From contig JAQGBZ010000213.1 of assembly GCA_034687125.1 (NCBI GenBank), positions 44,993 to 108,992 on the forward strand: a stretch of 64,000 nucleotides of DNA, given 5' to 3'. A program made the position numbers and the translations under genes. A model generated the notes under the pieces. The model searched no databases and had not been told where the DNA came from. It worked only from the letters and a program-made list of their open reading frames with translations. Shown here one piece after another: positions 54,377 to 64,000 of the stretch; position 1 is the first letter of the stretch, and every line of letters starts with the position of its first letter. The stretch comes from Neelides folsomi (Eukaryota; Arthropoda; Collembola; Neelipleona; Neelidae).

Positions 54377-57300
54377 TCATGGATGCTGTGGAAATCGTTC
54401 TTGCTTGAATAAGTTCTCATCTTCATCGAGGTATTTGGCCAAGAGATCTTTCTCATATCCACTTGATGCATTCCCAATGGAGAAAAGCCCATCTTTCCAA
54501 CTAAACTGACCTGATTTTGCCAACCACTTTGACCCTTGTTTTTCTTTCTGCTCATTTAAAAGTGAAGCATTAGCATATCACGAATATCTCTTATAATGAT
54601 AACAATATAACAATAATCTATTTTAGCATGTAAGCTAAAGTTAGTTAAATATTAATATTTGAAGTTGCATACAATTTTATCAAATAATTGTTGATCAGTC
54701 AAGTCAGAAATTCCATCATCTTGATTGGCTCGCTTTCCTCTGTCAAGATGTTTGGCAAAGCCATGCAGAGGATTTGTCTCTTCATTGATTTGCATCTCAA
54801 TTGTTCCTTCGTCTTCCCAATCTTCTTCAGTTTCAAATCCAGGGTCAGTAATTTCCATTTGACTATAATTCCTCATCAAATACTCGGACTTACTAAGAAC
54901 AAAATTTTTAAAAAATCATTAAATTAATTAATTAATAACCCATTAAAGTTTTAAAGCTTATAATACAAAGCTAATAATTTTTACGTGTAAGTTGGAGGTT
55001 CCATAATTCTATTGATTTTGGCTGTAAGAAGACAAAGAGCTTCATTGAGTGTCATGACATAGTCCACGTGATCTTCTAAAGAGAGTTCCAAGCAGGCGGG
55101 TTCACAAGGATCGTTCTGGGTTTCAAATCCCGCCAACCATCGATTCCATTCGTCTTTGATGGCTCCTCCAACTGATCGAAGATGAACACAAGCAGTTGCT
55201 GGAATGAAAAGCTGAGTTCCTTGCTCCTAAAAATGTTAATTAAAATTATTCAAAATTTCAAAATTTAATTAATTATTTTATATCAAATATACAGTATTCA
55301 AAATTTTAATTCTAATGTACCATTAACGCCATCAACAAATTCAATCCAATTAGTTCTTTAATGAAATATCCAAGTTCAGGAGTTTGATTGTAAAGGAAAA
55401 TTATAAGGCGGATGGCTTTTTCCTGTATTTTGGGATATGTTGAAGATCCCAATGCTGCAACTGTAACACCAATTAGTCCTCTGTGGATAATTCGATCTCG
55501 TAATTTCTCATTCGAAGATGCCCAATGGCTTTAAATAAAACAAAAAATATATTTAATTAACAATTAACTACTTAATATTATAAAATTTATATACAAATAT
55601 GAAATTACTTTATTAAGATATTTAACTTTATTTTAATACCCGAGACAAAATAGAGCTCCATACTGAAATCTATTCGTTCGAACTTTCCTCTTTTGTCCTT
55701 TGGCCTTTTCTTCTAAAAAGAGTTTCTTTTCGTCTTCTCTCATTGGCATCTTCTCAATGTGTTTTTTCGGCTGGTGGGAGAGAGATTCAGACAAATGTCT
55801 TGGATAAGAAATGTTTAATAAAGCTTTCATGAGTTTGTCTCCGTGTTTCCCTTCAACAATTGTGAGGGAAAGTTCAGCCAAGTCGACGAGCATTGGTTCA
55901 TAATCAGATTTGAGATTCATAAGTAAAGTGTTGATAAGAGAAGGGCCGGCTCCTTCACGTTCTCTCTATTAAAATTTTGGAATAAAAATCATATTAAATC
56001 ATATTAAATGGTATTTGTAATATTTGTGTTTTATCTCATTGCTGTACAAACCACGACAGCGGTGAGAACTCGAACAGCAAAACATTGGAATTTCTTATTG
56101 AAATCCAGGCGAAGTCGGTCAAGAGCCAAACGAGCAATTTTGCAAATGTTTGCGTCAGTGTTTCCGTAAATGAGGGCTTCTAAATAAGCTTGCGTGGCAT
56201 TGATGAGTTCGTCATGTTCGGACAACGTTAAGAGATCAGTCACAATTTCCATATCTAATTAGGACGATCAAAAATAATGTTTATTATTTTATTATAAATT
56301 ACATAAATATAAAAACAAAAAAGATATAAGATTGAGATGAAAAATAAAATAGAATTGTTATTAGGGAGCGTAAAAATGAATTTTTGTGGATTATTAATAT
56401 GTTTGAGCTAGATTACTAACATGAGATTATGGCTTACATTTTTTATTGTAAAGGAGATATTCTTTCAATTTGTAACCGGAAGAGACTGAGATCATTCCAA
56501 TGAGAAATTCATAAGCGTCCACTTTCTCATCATCGTCAATTTCCCTAATTTGAATTGCATGGAAAACGCTGTCAACTCCTCCGAGTGCAATGAATTCTTT
56601 GATGAATCTCTCACTTCATATAAAAGTAAAACTTTACTATGACAATTATAGATACTTTAGACAATTCAGCCCCATTTAACATATAAATTATAATGTATAA
56701 ATATTTCAAATATTCAAACCCAGTGACTGATCGGAAAAAAACTTCAATGCATCTGAAATAAAGCTGCAATGATCTTTTTCTTATTAATTCCATTTGCATT
56801 CCTAAAAGGTAAATACCAGAGTATTATAAATAAATGAGATAAAAATCATCACTTATGGCATGGCCCACTCTGTATATGACTAATTGCATATTTGCATTGT
56901 AGGTAATTTACCAACTCCAAGTCTTGTGAGAACAAGTGAAGCTCCATTGTACATAAGTTCATCAAAGTCAATTTGGACTAATCGATATTTTTCAATGATT
57001 TCGATCATCAACGCGTTTCTGTGATGAAGATACGACGTGTCCCATTTTTTAAGAAATCCCCATAAAGCCTTTAATAATTATTTTTATTAATTAAAATTGA
57101 TGTGATTAATAAAAAATAGATTTCTGATTCGCACATTGCGTTTGAATGTAGGATATGATATATGATGAATAAAATATTAACTAATGATCTTCAAATACTT
57201 TTCTATCCCATGAAGAATCTTTATCATCTTTCTTTTTCCATGATCTTCTCTCCCTTTCTCTCATCCTTTGACCGGAATGATCAGAAAACATTTTAAAGAG

Positions 57301-57498
57301 GGATTTATTAGATTGCCGTCCATTCCTCCCAACATTCTCCCCCACTTTGTCAATCATTTGTAAAGGTTGGCATATTGGTTTCCGTCTCGGACGACTCAGT
57401 CGACTGCTCTGCTCTGCATCTCCTTCAAATGAAACCCGTCGAGTTTCTTCGGTCAACGACACTCGTTTCAACGATCCGCGTTTCTCTTCATCTCCCAT
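54377..57498 (-). CDS. ARMH1: Armadillo-like helical protein, ARMH1-like
   Basis: Ten exons: 57498-57199, 57068-56912, 56801-56720, 56613-56438, 56254-56052, 55965-55640, 55528-55321, 55226-54985, 54892-54673 and 54547-54377. All phases agree, giving 694 residues. After a basic, low-complexity N-terminal exon (about 100 residues), the chain is a string of armadillo-type helices: FLKKWDTSYLHHRNALMIEI, NGASLVLTRLGVG, GERFIKEFIALGGVDSVFHA, YLEALIYGNTDANICKIARL and so on. This pattern and the order of blocks resemble vertebrate ARMH1 (FLQEWD, GSSLFLARL, GDRFLMEFLEVGGV, LLDSLVHGN), recalled from memory. The protein is longer than the human one, about 440 residues, mainly through its N-terminal exon and an acidic C-terminal third. 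No signal peptide was seen. The biochemical role is unknown. Its promoter faces that of the peroxidase about 0.6 kb away. Confidence 0.82.
56850..56877. mobile_element. Degenerate remnant resembling the end of the piwi-intron MITE
   Basis: The sequence ACTTATGGCATGGCCCACTCTGTATA in ARMH1 intron 2 resembles the right end of the element at 46319-46406 (ACTTATGGCTCACCCTGTACA). The match is short and imperfect, and no second arm was found. Confidence 0.35.
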
Positions 57499-58114
57499 GA
57501 TTTAGTTCGGATTGATTCTTTTAATTAAACTATATAATACACTTTAACACAAACCTTAAATTTTAACACAATTAACTCCACAACACAAAATTGAAAATTG
57601 TGCATTTTATTAAAATAATTTGACTAATTTAAAAAAAATATATACTAATTCTAAGGTAAAATGACAAATATGAAGAATATTTGAATGAAGATGCATATTA
57701 TGAATATGATTCCAATATTCCTACACTTTATAATATTACTCATGTCTTGAATGATTGAATGTATGAAAAGAATTTTGCATAAGGCTGTGGAACATTTTTG
57801 CCGAGAAGCCGAGAATCATCTTATTAATAAGATCTTATGTTTAACAGGGGATGATTAAATCATTAAGAATTGGGTAATTATAAATGATTGTATCAAAATT
57901 GTTCATTAAATGACAAACGTGGCATATCTCAATCCATATTAACCTACTTTGAAAAATAAAGTTCTTTACGAATTATGATTTGAGATAGATATGAGATCTA
58001 TACTATTCTAAAAGCTTTGGAGTAAATAATTATCAATTAGTCTTAATTTTTGACTTGACATGAAGTGAAGTTCCTCTGGTGGCTTTCAGTTCAAAAGAAC
58101 TCCAACGCTCCAAA
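57499..58114. promoter_or_regulatory. Shared divergent promoter region, ARMH1-like and peroxidase genes
   Basis: About 616 bases separate the start codon of the minus-strand ARMH1-like gene from that of the plus-strand peroxidase gene. The sequence is AT-rich and no TATA box or other motif stands out. Co-regulation is possible only by arrangement. Confidence 0.4.
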
Positions 58115-61100
58115 ATGATGTCAATTAATTTCACCACAATTATTCTCATTCTTTTAAGCCTGTACAGAAAATGTGATGCAGATGATGGATACAGCAACAC
58201 AACTGAAGAAGGGAAATATTTTTATGAAAGACTCAAATACAATGTGCAAGTAAGTTCTTTTAATTTAATATCATTTTACTAAATTATCAAAAGCTACGCA
58301 TTCTACAGTGTTTCTTTATTCTGACTGCAGCTGTATACACTAATTAACTAATAAAGAGATATTTTAAAATTTAATAATTTAATAATTATAGGAAACTTTG
58401 GATGACCTCGAAGCAGACGTTGAATATTTAAGCGACTTGAATTACTTTGATATGAATAGCCATCAATATGTTCGATTCACCGCAACGTCTCAAATGGTCG
58501 GGATGATCAGCAATATCAACATGATTGTCTACGAAAAGCTTTTAGAGTAATTTAATATAAATTCCACTCAATTCACAAAATTCACAATTACAAGATTTTA
58601 ACCCAGAGTATTCAAAGACTAATTTTTAAAAAAAAATCAATAGAGAGGGATACGAACCTGACAAGACTCTGATGGCATTGGCTCCTTACCGACCCAAAGA
58701 AATCTGCTACCAAGAACCGATTGATTGTGATCCGGACTATAAATACAGGACAGTGGATGGAACTTGCAATAATATGCAGAATCCCCATTGGGGCGCCGCG
58801 TATTCGCAATTCACTCGCGTTCTTCCTGCAGCGTATGCTGACGGTAAGTTTATTTGTTTAATTTCAAATCATTTCAATATTCTTAAATATTTCATATAAT
58901 TTTTAAAATTTTCGTTGTTTGAATCATTCAAGATATCTAAAAATGTTAAAATTGGTTATATTAGGATACAATGAACCCAAAGGAGGCTACGAATCTCATC
59001 TTCCAAATCCTCGCCTTATTAGCCATACCCTCCATTATGATCATATTGAAGAACAAGATGAGATTACGAATATGGTAGGACTTTTTGGACAATATGTGGA
59101 TCACGACATGACCATAACGCCCGATGGAGGTAATAAAATATTAAAATTAAGAAATCAAAAATTAACATGAATTTCATATTTGGTTTTGGTCAAAGATCAC
59201 AAGTGTTGTGATCCTAGTAATTTCGACCATTTGGATTGTTATCCAATTGAGATTCCTCAGGATGACGAGTATTATTCTCAATTGCCAACGCCAAGAACTT
59301 GCATGGACTTTTCCAGATCGACTTCTTATTGTTTTCCAAGTAAAGCTAAAACATCTTTATTACAGAGACTCTGTAGTTATACAGAGACTTTCATTATAAT
59401 TACAAATTAAACATGCCATTTGATTACCAATGAATTCTTTTTTCTAGCTAAATCTGGTAAAAGAGAACAAATGAACATGAACACTGCATACCTTGACTTA
59501 TCCCAAGTTTATGGAGGTGACAAACACAGAGCGGATCATCTTCGTGAATTCAATGGAGGTATAAAAAGCTAAACTTTAGCAAAAATTAAGTCATTCATTT
59601 TTAACCTGTTTTTACTGTTTTTATGCTTTTCAGGCCGAATGAGAACTTATTCCAAAGATTCCAATTTCCTTCCTCTTGTTTCGGAAATTGAAGAAGCTTA
59701 CAATGAGACAATTTCCTTCAAAGGGGATTATTTAGCTGGGGATTTCCGTGTCAATGAAATGCCGAGTCTTACAACGCTTCATACAAGTAAAATTTATATT
59801 GAAATACATAAACTATATTTACAATCTTAACCAATTTAACACTGAAACTGCATATTTATATTCTTGCTTATATTTTATTGTTTTACTCAAACATTTTGAA
59901 TATGTTTCACTAAAGCGTTTATGAGAGCGCATAACCAAATGAGCTATGAAATCGCGGCTATGGATCACACCTTCGATGATGAAAAAATATACCAAGAAAC
60001 AAAGTACGTGAATTTTTAAAATTTTTGAATCATTTTTTAAACTATTTAGGTATTAAATCAGATTGTCTGAATAAATGTTAATAACTTATTGTTAGGAGGT
60101 TGATGACAGCTATGTATCAGCATATTATCTATACCGAATATTTGCCAGCCATTCTCGGGCATAAGTCAATGAAAGCTTACAACATCTCTATGAAGGACTA
60201 CGGCCACACAAGTTATAACCCAAAGATGGATGCGACAATTGGCAATGAATTTGCCACTGGAGCTTACCGATTTGGCCATACGCTTATGAACGGTATCATG
60301 AGGCTTTACAATGGGCAGATTGAAATGGGGAGTTACAGCTTACGAGATCATTTCTTCAATTCCTATCAAGTAAATAATATACAAGCTTTCCACTTAATAA
60401 GTAAACATAGGGAATATCAAACTATATAAAAAATAACAATTTTTTTATGGATTTCCATATCATTTTCAATATTCCTATGTTTACTTGTTAAGTGGAAACA
60501 TTGTAGATCTATATCAACTATATTGTAACTACAATTATGTGCCTATGCATTTTATTATTTAATTAAAAATATAATTTTTTAATAATTATAGATTACCCAG
60601 CCTAATGGATTCGACTACATTTTAGGCGGCATGATATACCAAAAAGGTCAAAAAGCTGATAATTCCATATCTGAAGATTTGAGAAGTTTTGTTCTCCGGG
60701 AGAGGAAGGTCGAATATGGAGATGATTTGGCAGCAAGAAACATTCAAGTTAATATTCAAATTTCTCATCTCATTTTTAAAGGAATTTTAATTGGATTAAA
60801 ATATAATTAATTAATAATTAATTTTAATAATTCGCCAAAATTACATAGCGTGCGAGAGACCATGGTTTACAAGGATATAATGCCTACCGAAAGTATTGCG
60901 GATTGAGTTCGATGGACGACTGGAAAGAAAGACCTCCACAATTGCGTGAAGAACTTTGGGACTCAATGAAAACAATGTACGAACATCCGAATGACATTGA
61001 CATTTTCGCTGGAGGTATGATGGAGTACAGAGTGGAAGATGGAATGTCTGGACCAACGTTTAATTGCTTAAAGGTTTTTATTCATCCATAATCATTTAAA

Positions 61101-61698
61101 ATATTCATCATAGTTTTCCTATATTATTTTATATTTCAGTCGGAACAATTTCATAAGCTGATGTACGGAGATCGCCATTTTTATTCCCATAATGACCAAT
61201 CTGGTTCATTCACAAAAGCTCAACTGGATAATATTAAGAAAATGACTTTTGGTGACATCATTTGCCGAAATTCCAATATTCACTCAACGCCTAGAAATGT
61301 ATTTAGGACTGTTTCAGAAACGTAATTGCTCGAATCATTTAATTTTTTAAATTCAAAATAATAAATAATTAGATAATTTAAAGTTTAAAGTAGCAGTAAC
61401 AGCACATGTAAAATAAAATACTCTAAATAAAATTAATTTAATTTTCCAATTTTAATGAAGGAATCCATGGGTGGAGTGCAAGGGTCGTCCGCATCTTGAC
61501 ATGAATTTATTTTACGGAAAAGAAGCGGAGGCCCAAAAGATTGTCACCCAGCCGAAGAATCCATTTAAAAATATCAGACACAATAAGAAAAAATATATGT
61601 TTGGGAGGGCTCAGAGTCAAACTCCCAAAACGAACCTTGGAGGAAAGGATAAAAAGCCAATGAGTATGAAATACTTGAAACGAATGTACAAGATGTAA
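58115..61698 (+). CDS. Secreted animal haem peroxidase
   Basis: Thirteen exons: 58115-58249, 58392-58546, 58644-58843, 58965-59129, 59196-59339, 59448-59558, 59634-59786, 59916-60003, 60096-60369, 60592-60747, 60849-61073, 61140-61321 and 61461-61698. They give 741 residues with consistent phases. A signal peptide (MMSINFTTIILILLSLYRKCDA) and an N-terminal helical propeptide-like region precede the peroxidase domain. Domain marks are CNNMQNPHWGAAYSQFTRVL, distal GQYVDHDMTITP with catalytic His, GDFRVNEMPSLTTLHT with catalytic Arg, proximal AYRFGHTL with the haem-ligand His (about residue 445), and NIQRARDHG. The Glu-Met after the Arg corresponds to the haem-linked Glu/Met pair of myeloperoxidase. 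The usual REHN reads RAHN. The last exon adds an unusual Lys-rich tail. It likely oxidises phenols or halides with hydrogen peroxide outside the cell, as in chorion, cuticle or immune peroxidases. Confidence 0.95.
60380..60505. mobile_element. Fold-back (MITE-like) element in peroxidase intron 9
   Basis: Terminal inverted repeats of about 37 bases lie 126 bases end to end. The left arm starts TACAAGCTTTCCACTTAATA and the right arm, read inward, starts TACAATGTTTCCACTTAACA. Both continue through AAGTAAACATAGG. The short centre has no coding capacity. The arms differ at a few positions, so it is not brand new. Confidence 0.75.
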
Positions 61699-62062
61699 AT
61701 AAACCAAGTTCCATTTTGTATATTAATTAAACATTATGTTATGTATAGAGCTACTCTTTATTAATTGTAGTTAGTTTAAGTATTGTAAGATTGCATGTGA
61801 GAGATTATTATATACCTAATTAAATAATATTAAGAAAAATTAAATATTAAATACCAATTTAATTGAAATATGATTATATGACTGAGGTTGGAGTAATAAA
61901 AAGCATGAAATAAACTTTAACAAATTGTTTTAAATTCCATTTAACCGTTTAATTCGTTCATTTTATAATTTCAAATCTTTAATACTAATTGTAAATTTCA
62001 TTCCCAAATCGTGATTTTAATCTATTTAATTCTAATTTAATCAGTAATCATATTTAATGTAT
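61699..62062. other. Spacer between convergent genes
   Basis: About 360 AT-rich bases hold the 3' untranslated regions of the peroxidase and of the minus-strand membrane-protein gene. AATAAA overlaps the first bases after the peroxidase stop codon, which is too near to be the functional signal with confidence. Confidence 0.45.
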
Positions 62063-63457
62063 TTATTTTGGATAAATGTGTTGTTTTGAAGTTTTCTTCT
62101 CCGTTCCCCATGCAATGGAAGCTCGTCTGGCATATTTAGCTTGGTTGGGTCTTGGAGTTTCAGAAGTTGCACGTTCACGCGCCGGCGAACTTCGTCTTCG
62201 ATCAGTAACAATTGAAACTCGCTTTTTAGTTGGAGAACTTGGGGTCGGTGCAGAAGATCTTCTTGAATCTGGCGTGGGCATTTGAGTCTCAATGGAAGAA
62301 GGCGTCGCTGTTTCTGTCGTTGCTTCTGTTTCACTCTTCGTAACGTCGACGGAGCTTCCGATCTTCGTTATTTCTCCCGTTCCTAAAATCGATTCCTCTT
62401 CGAAATCGTCAGAGCTGGAATTTTCATCGACTGATAATATTTCAATGAGTGTAATGGACAAGATGAACAAAAGTCCCAGAATTATAAACAACTGAAAATA
62501 ACAAAACAATATTTAAATAATAAATAAACTTTAAAATAATATCACATAGTAAATCATTCATAAATTAATAGTATTAAATTAATAATTCTATTTAGCAATC
62601 AATGATTTAATTAATTTATTAAAGGTTTATTTTATGTAATATTGGACATACGGCTGCCATAAATTTGTAGAGTTCATTTTGACACAACGAGCTGTTTTTA
62701 TAATTTGTATAGCATTTAAAATAATGGTCCTTGTTCATTCCCAAAGTTGAATCATTCACAGTGGCCCATTTGAGATCATGTTCACTCCGTGGGAAAAGAG
62801 ATCGGTATAATGCGATGCGATGAACTCCTCTGATGGTATTGCTGGACGTGATGATTAAACGAGGACAGTAGAAGATGAGAACGGAAAGAATGAAAAATGA
62901 TACGCAGCACATCTTAAAATAATAAATGCAATCACATCATATTAATATAATAATTATTATTTAAAATTGTTCTTTATATTTATTTTATTAATATTACATA
63001 TTTGAATTAAAATGAAGTTAATGGTTAAATTGAATGGATTGTGTAATTGCATTTACGACTCGTTTCGAAAAAGAGTTTTTGTTTCGAAATTTGAACAGGT
63101 AAAAGAAAAAGCAGAACGCAGGGACCAAAATGACCAGAATGAAGAGAAGTTCAAAAATGTAATAACGTTCGAGTGATCTTGGTCGCAAGAGATGATTCCA
63201 ATACCAACTCCGTTCATCCTTCTTATTAATCGATTTCTCAACTCGATCGTTCCAGGCTTCGTCGTCCAATTTGATCACAAAGGACAGAACAAGAGCGATA
63301 ATTTGTCCTAACTATTCAATCAATTGTAAATTCTAAAAATGCTTAATGCCAATGTCACAATAATGTTTATTTATTGGTAATCTGCTTGTAATTTTTTAAT
63401 TCTCACAATAGAAGAGACCATCAGTATTATTTCCAAGATGTTAATGAACTTTGCCAT
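62063..63457 (-). CDS. Unrecognised four-pass membrane protein
   Basis: Four exons, 63457-63407, 63311-63057, 62912-62652 and 62491-62063, all joined in phase 0, give 331 residues. Each of the four membrane segments sits at or near an exon border: ILEIILMVSSILGQIIALVL, FELLFILVILVPAFCFFFYL, CVSFFILSVLIFYCPRLIIT and FMAALFIILGLLFILSITLI. A long loop between segments 3 and 4 contains two Cys and an NDS and an NSS glycosylation motif, so it is probably outside the cell. The loop between segments 1 and 2 has RSWYWN. The C-terminal 120 residues are acidic, then Ser/Thr/Pro- and Arg-rich with RRxS motifs. The tetraspan layout resembles claudin- or tetraspanin-like proteins, but the CCG motif of tetraspanins and the W-GLW-C-C motif of claudins are missing. 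I do not recognise the family. Confidence 0.75.
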
Positions 63458-64000
63458 TTTGTCAACGTAAACTCAACTTAAACTTATAAATGTTAACTCA
63501 GCCCATTAATAATAATTAACTCCAAAACTCTATTATTTTTCTCATTATTTTTTCTTGGTGAATGATTGTACAATGTGAGAAGAGAGTTTCCACTGAAACT
63601 CCTATATGTATTAATTAATGCAAATTCTACAGTCCTCATAAAGTCGTGCTCCAATAATGAAATTTTAAACTGTAAATATAATTAAATATAATAATATTAT
63701 AATGTATTTATTATTACAATTAACTGCATGTATTCATTTGTGTGTAAAATGGTGACTTATAACATTGCATTGACGTCAACTTTTGTGATTTTAAATTACA
63801 AAAAATATAAATTATGTATAATATCTACAAAATCACTACATACGCCTAAGTATGTAATATACTATTAGACTATTACATACGCCAACATGATATTTTTGTT
63901 TTTCCTTGCCCTCTAAGGTATATAGGCGCGCTCCAATAAAAGTATTATTTTACTTATATTTCTTATACTGTAGTTAGGTAGAAATGTATTTTGCACTTTA
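63458..64000. other. Right-edge intergenic sequence, no gene seen
   Basis: AT-rich sequence upstream of the minus-strand membrane-protein gene. A perfect CRE-type palindrome TGACGTCA occurs at 63771-63778; with one site its meaning is unclear. Confidence 0.45.

Overview
The window reads as nuclear DNA of an arthropod. It is AT-rich, genes are split by many short GT-AG introns with mostly well-behaved phases, and the gene set (Pax3/7 of the paired/gooseberry type, a Piwi Argonaute, a yellow/MRJP protein, an animal haem peroxidase) is metazoan; the yellow/MRJP gene points to Arthropoda. I cannot name the species. A non-insect hexapod or crustacean would fit, but that is a guess. All gene models below were joined by hand from exon reading frames, splice sites and phases.

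Left part (1-35 kb), gene-poor. A Pax3/7 gene runs on the minus strand from 5303 off the left edge, with start codon, complete paired domain, octapeptide and homeodomain visible. Its upstream side, 5.3-13.4 kb, has no convincing gene but carries several islands of clearly higher GC content that look like regulatory sequence. Then come a small single-pass membrane protein (13.5-14.0 kb, with a reading-frame switch), two tandem paralogous Thr-rich membrane proteins with Cys-bearing ectodomains (15.7-17.8 kb, minus), a secreted Gln-rich repeat protein (18.6-19.9 kb, minus), a small secreted C2-domain protein (21.4-22.1 kb, plus), and a large-intron gene for a secreted FAD oxidase resembling plant-type L-gulonolactone oxidases (26.4-35.0 kb, plus).

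Right part (38-64 kb), gene-dense. In order: CCDC157 orthologue (+), piwi (+), an unrecognised helical protein (+), a yellow/MRJP protein (+), ARMH1-like armadillo protein (-), haem peroxidase (+), and an unrecognised four-pass membrane protein (-). In mammals CCDC157 acts in sperm formation, and piwi acts in the germ line, so a gonad-biased neighbourhood is possible but not shown. The Piwi protein has Lys instead of His at the last catalytic position, the variant known from Drosophila Piwi. Two short inverted-repeat elements lie inside introns of piwi and the peroxidase.

No rRNA, tRNA, CRISPR, plasmid or phage features were seen. Nothing here is proven to be a new system; the best candidates for novelty are the unrecognised genes at 48.6-51.0 kb and 62.1-63.5 kb, the tandem Thr-rich pair, and the plant-type gulonolactone oxidase.
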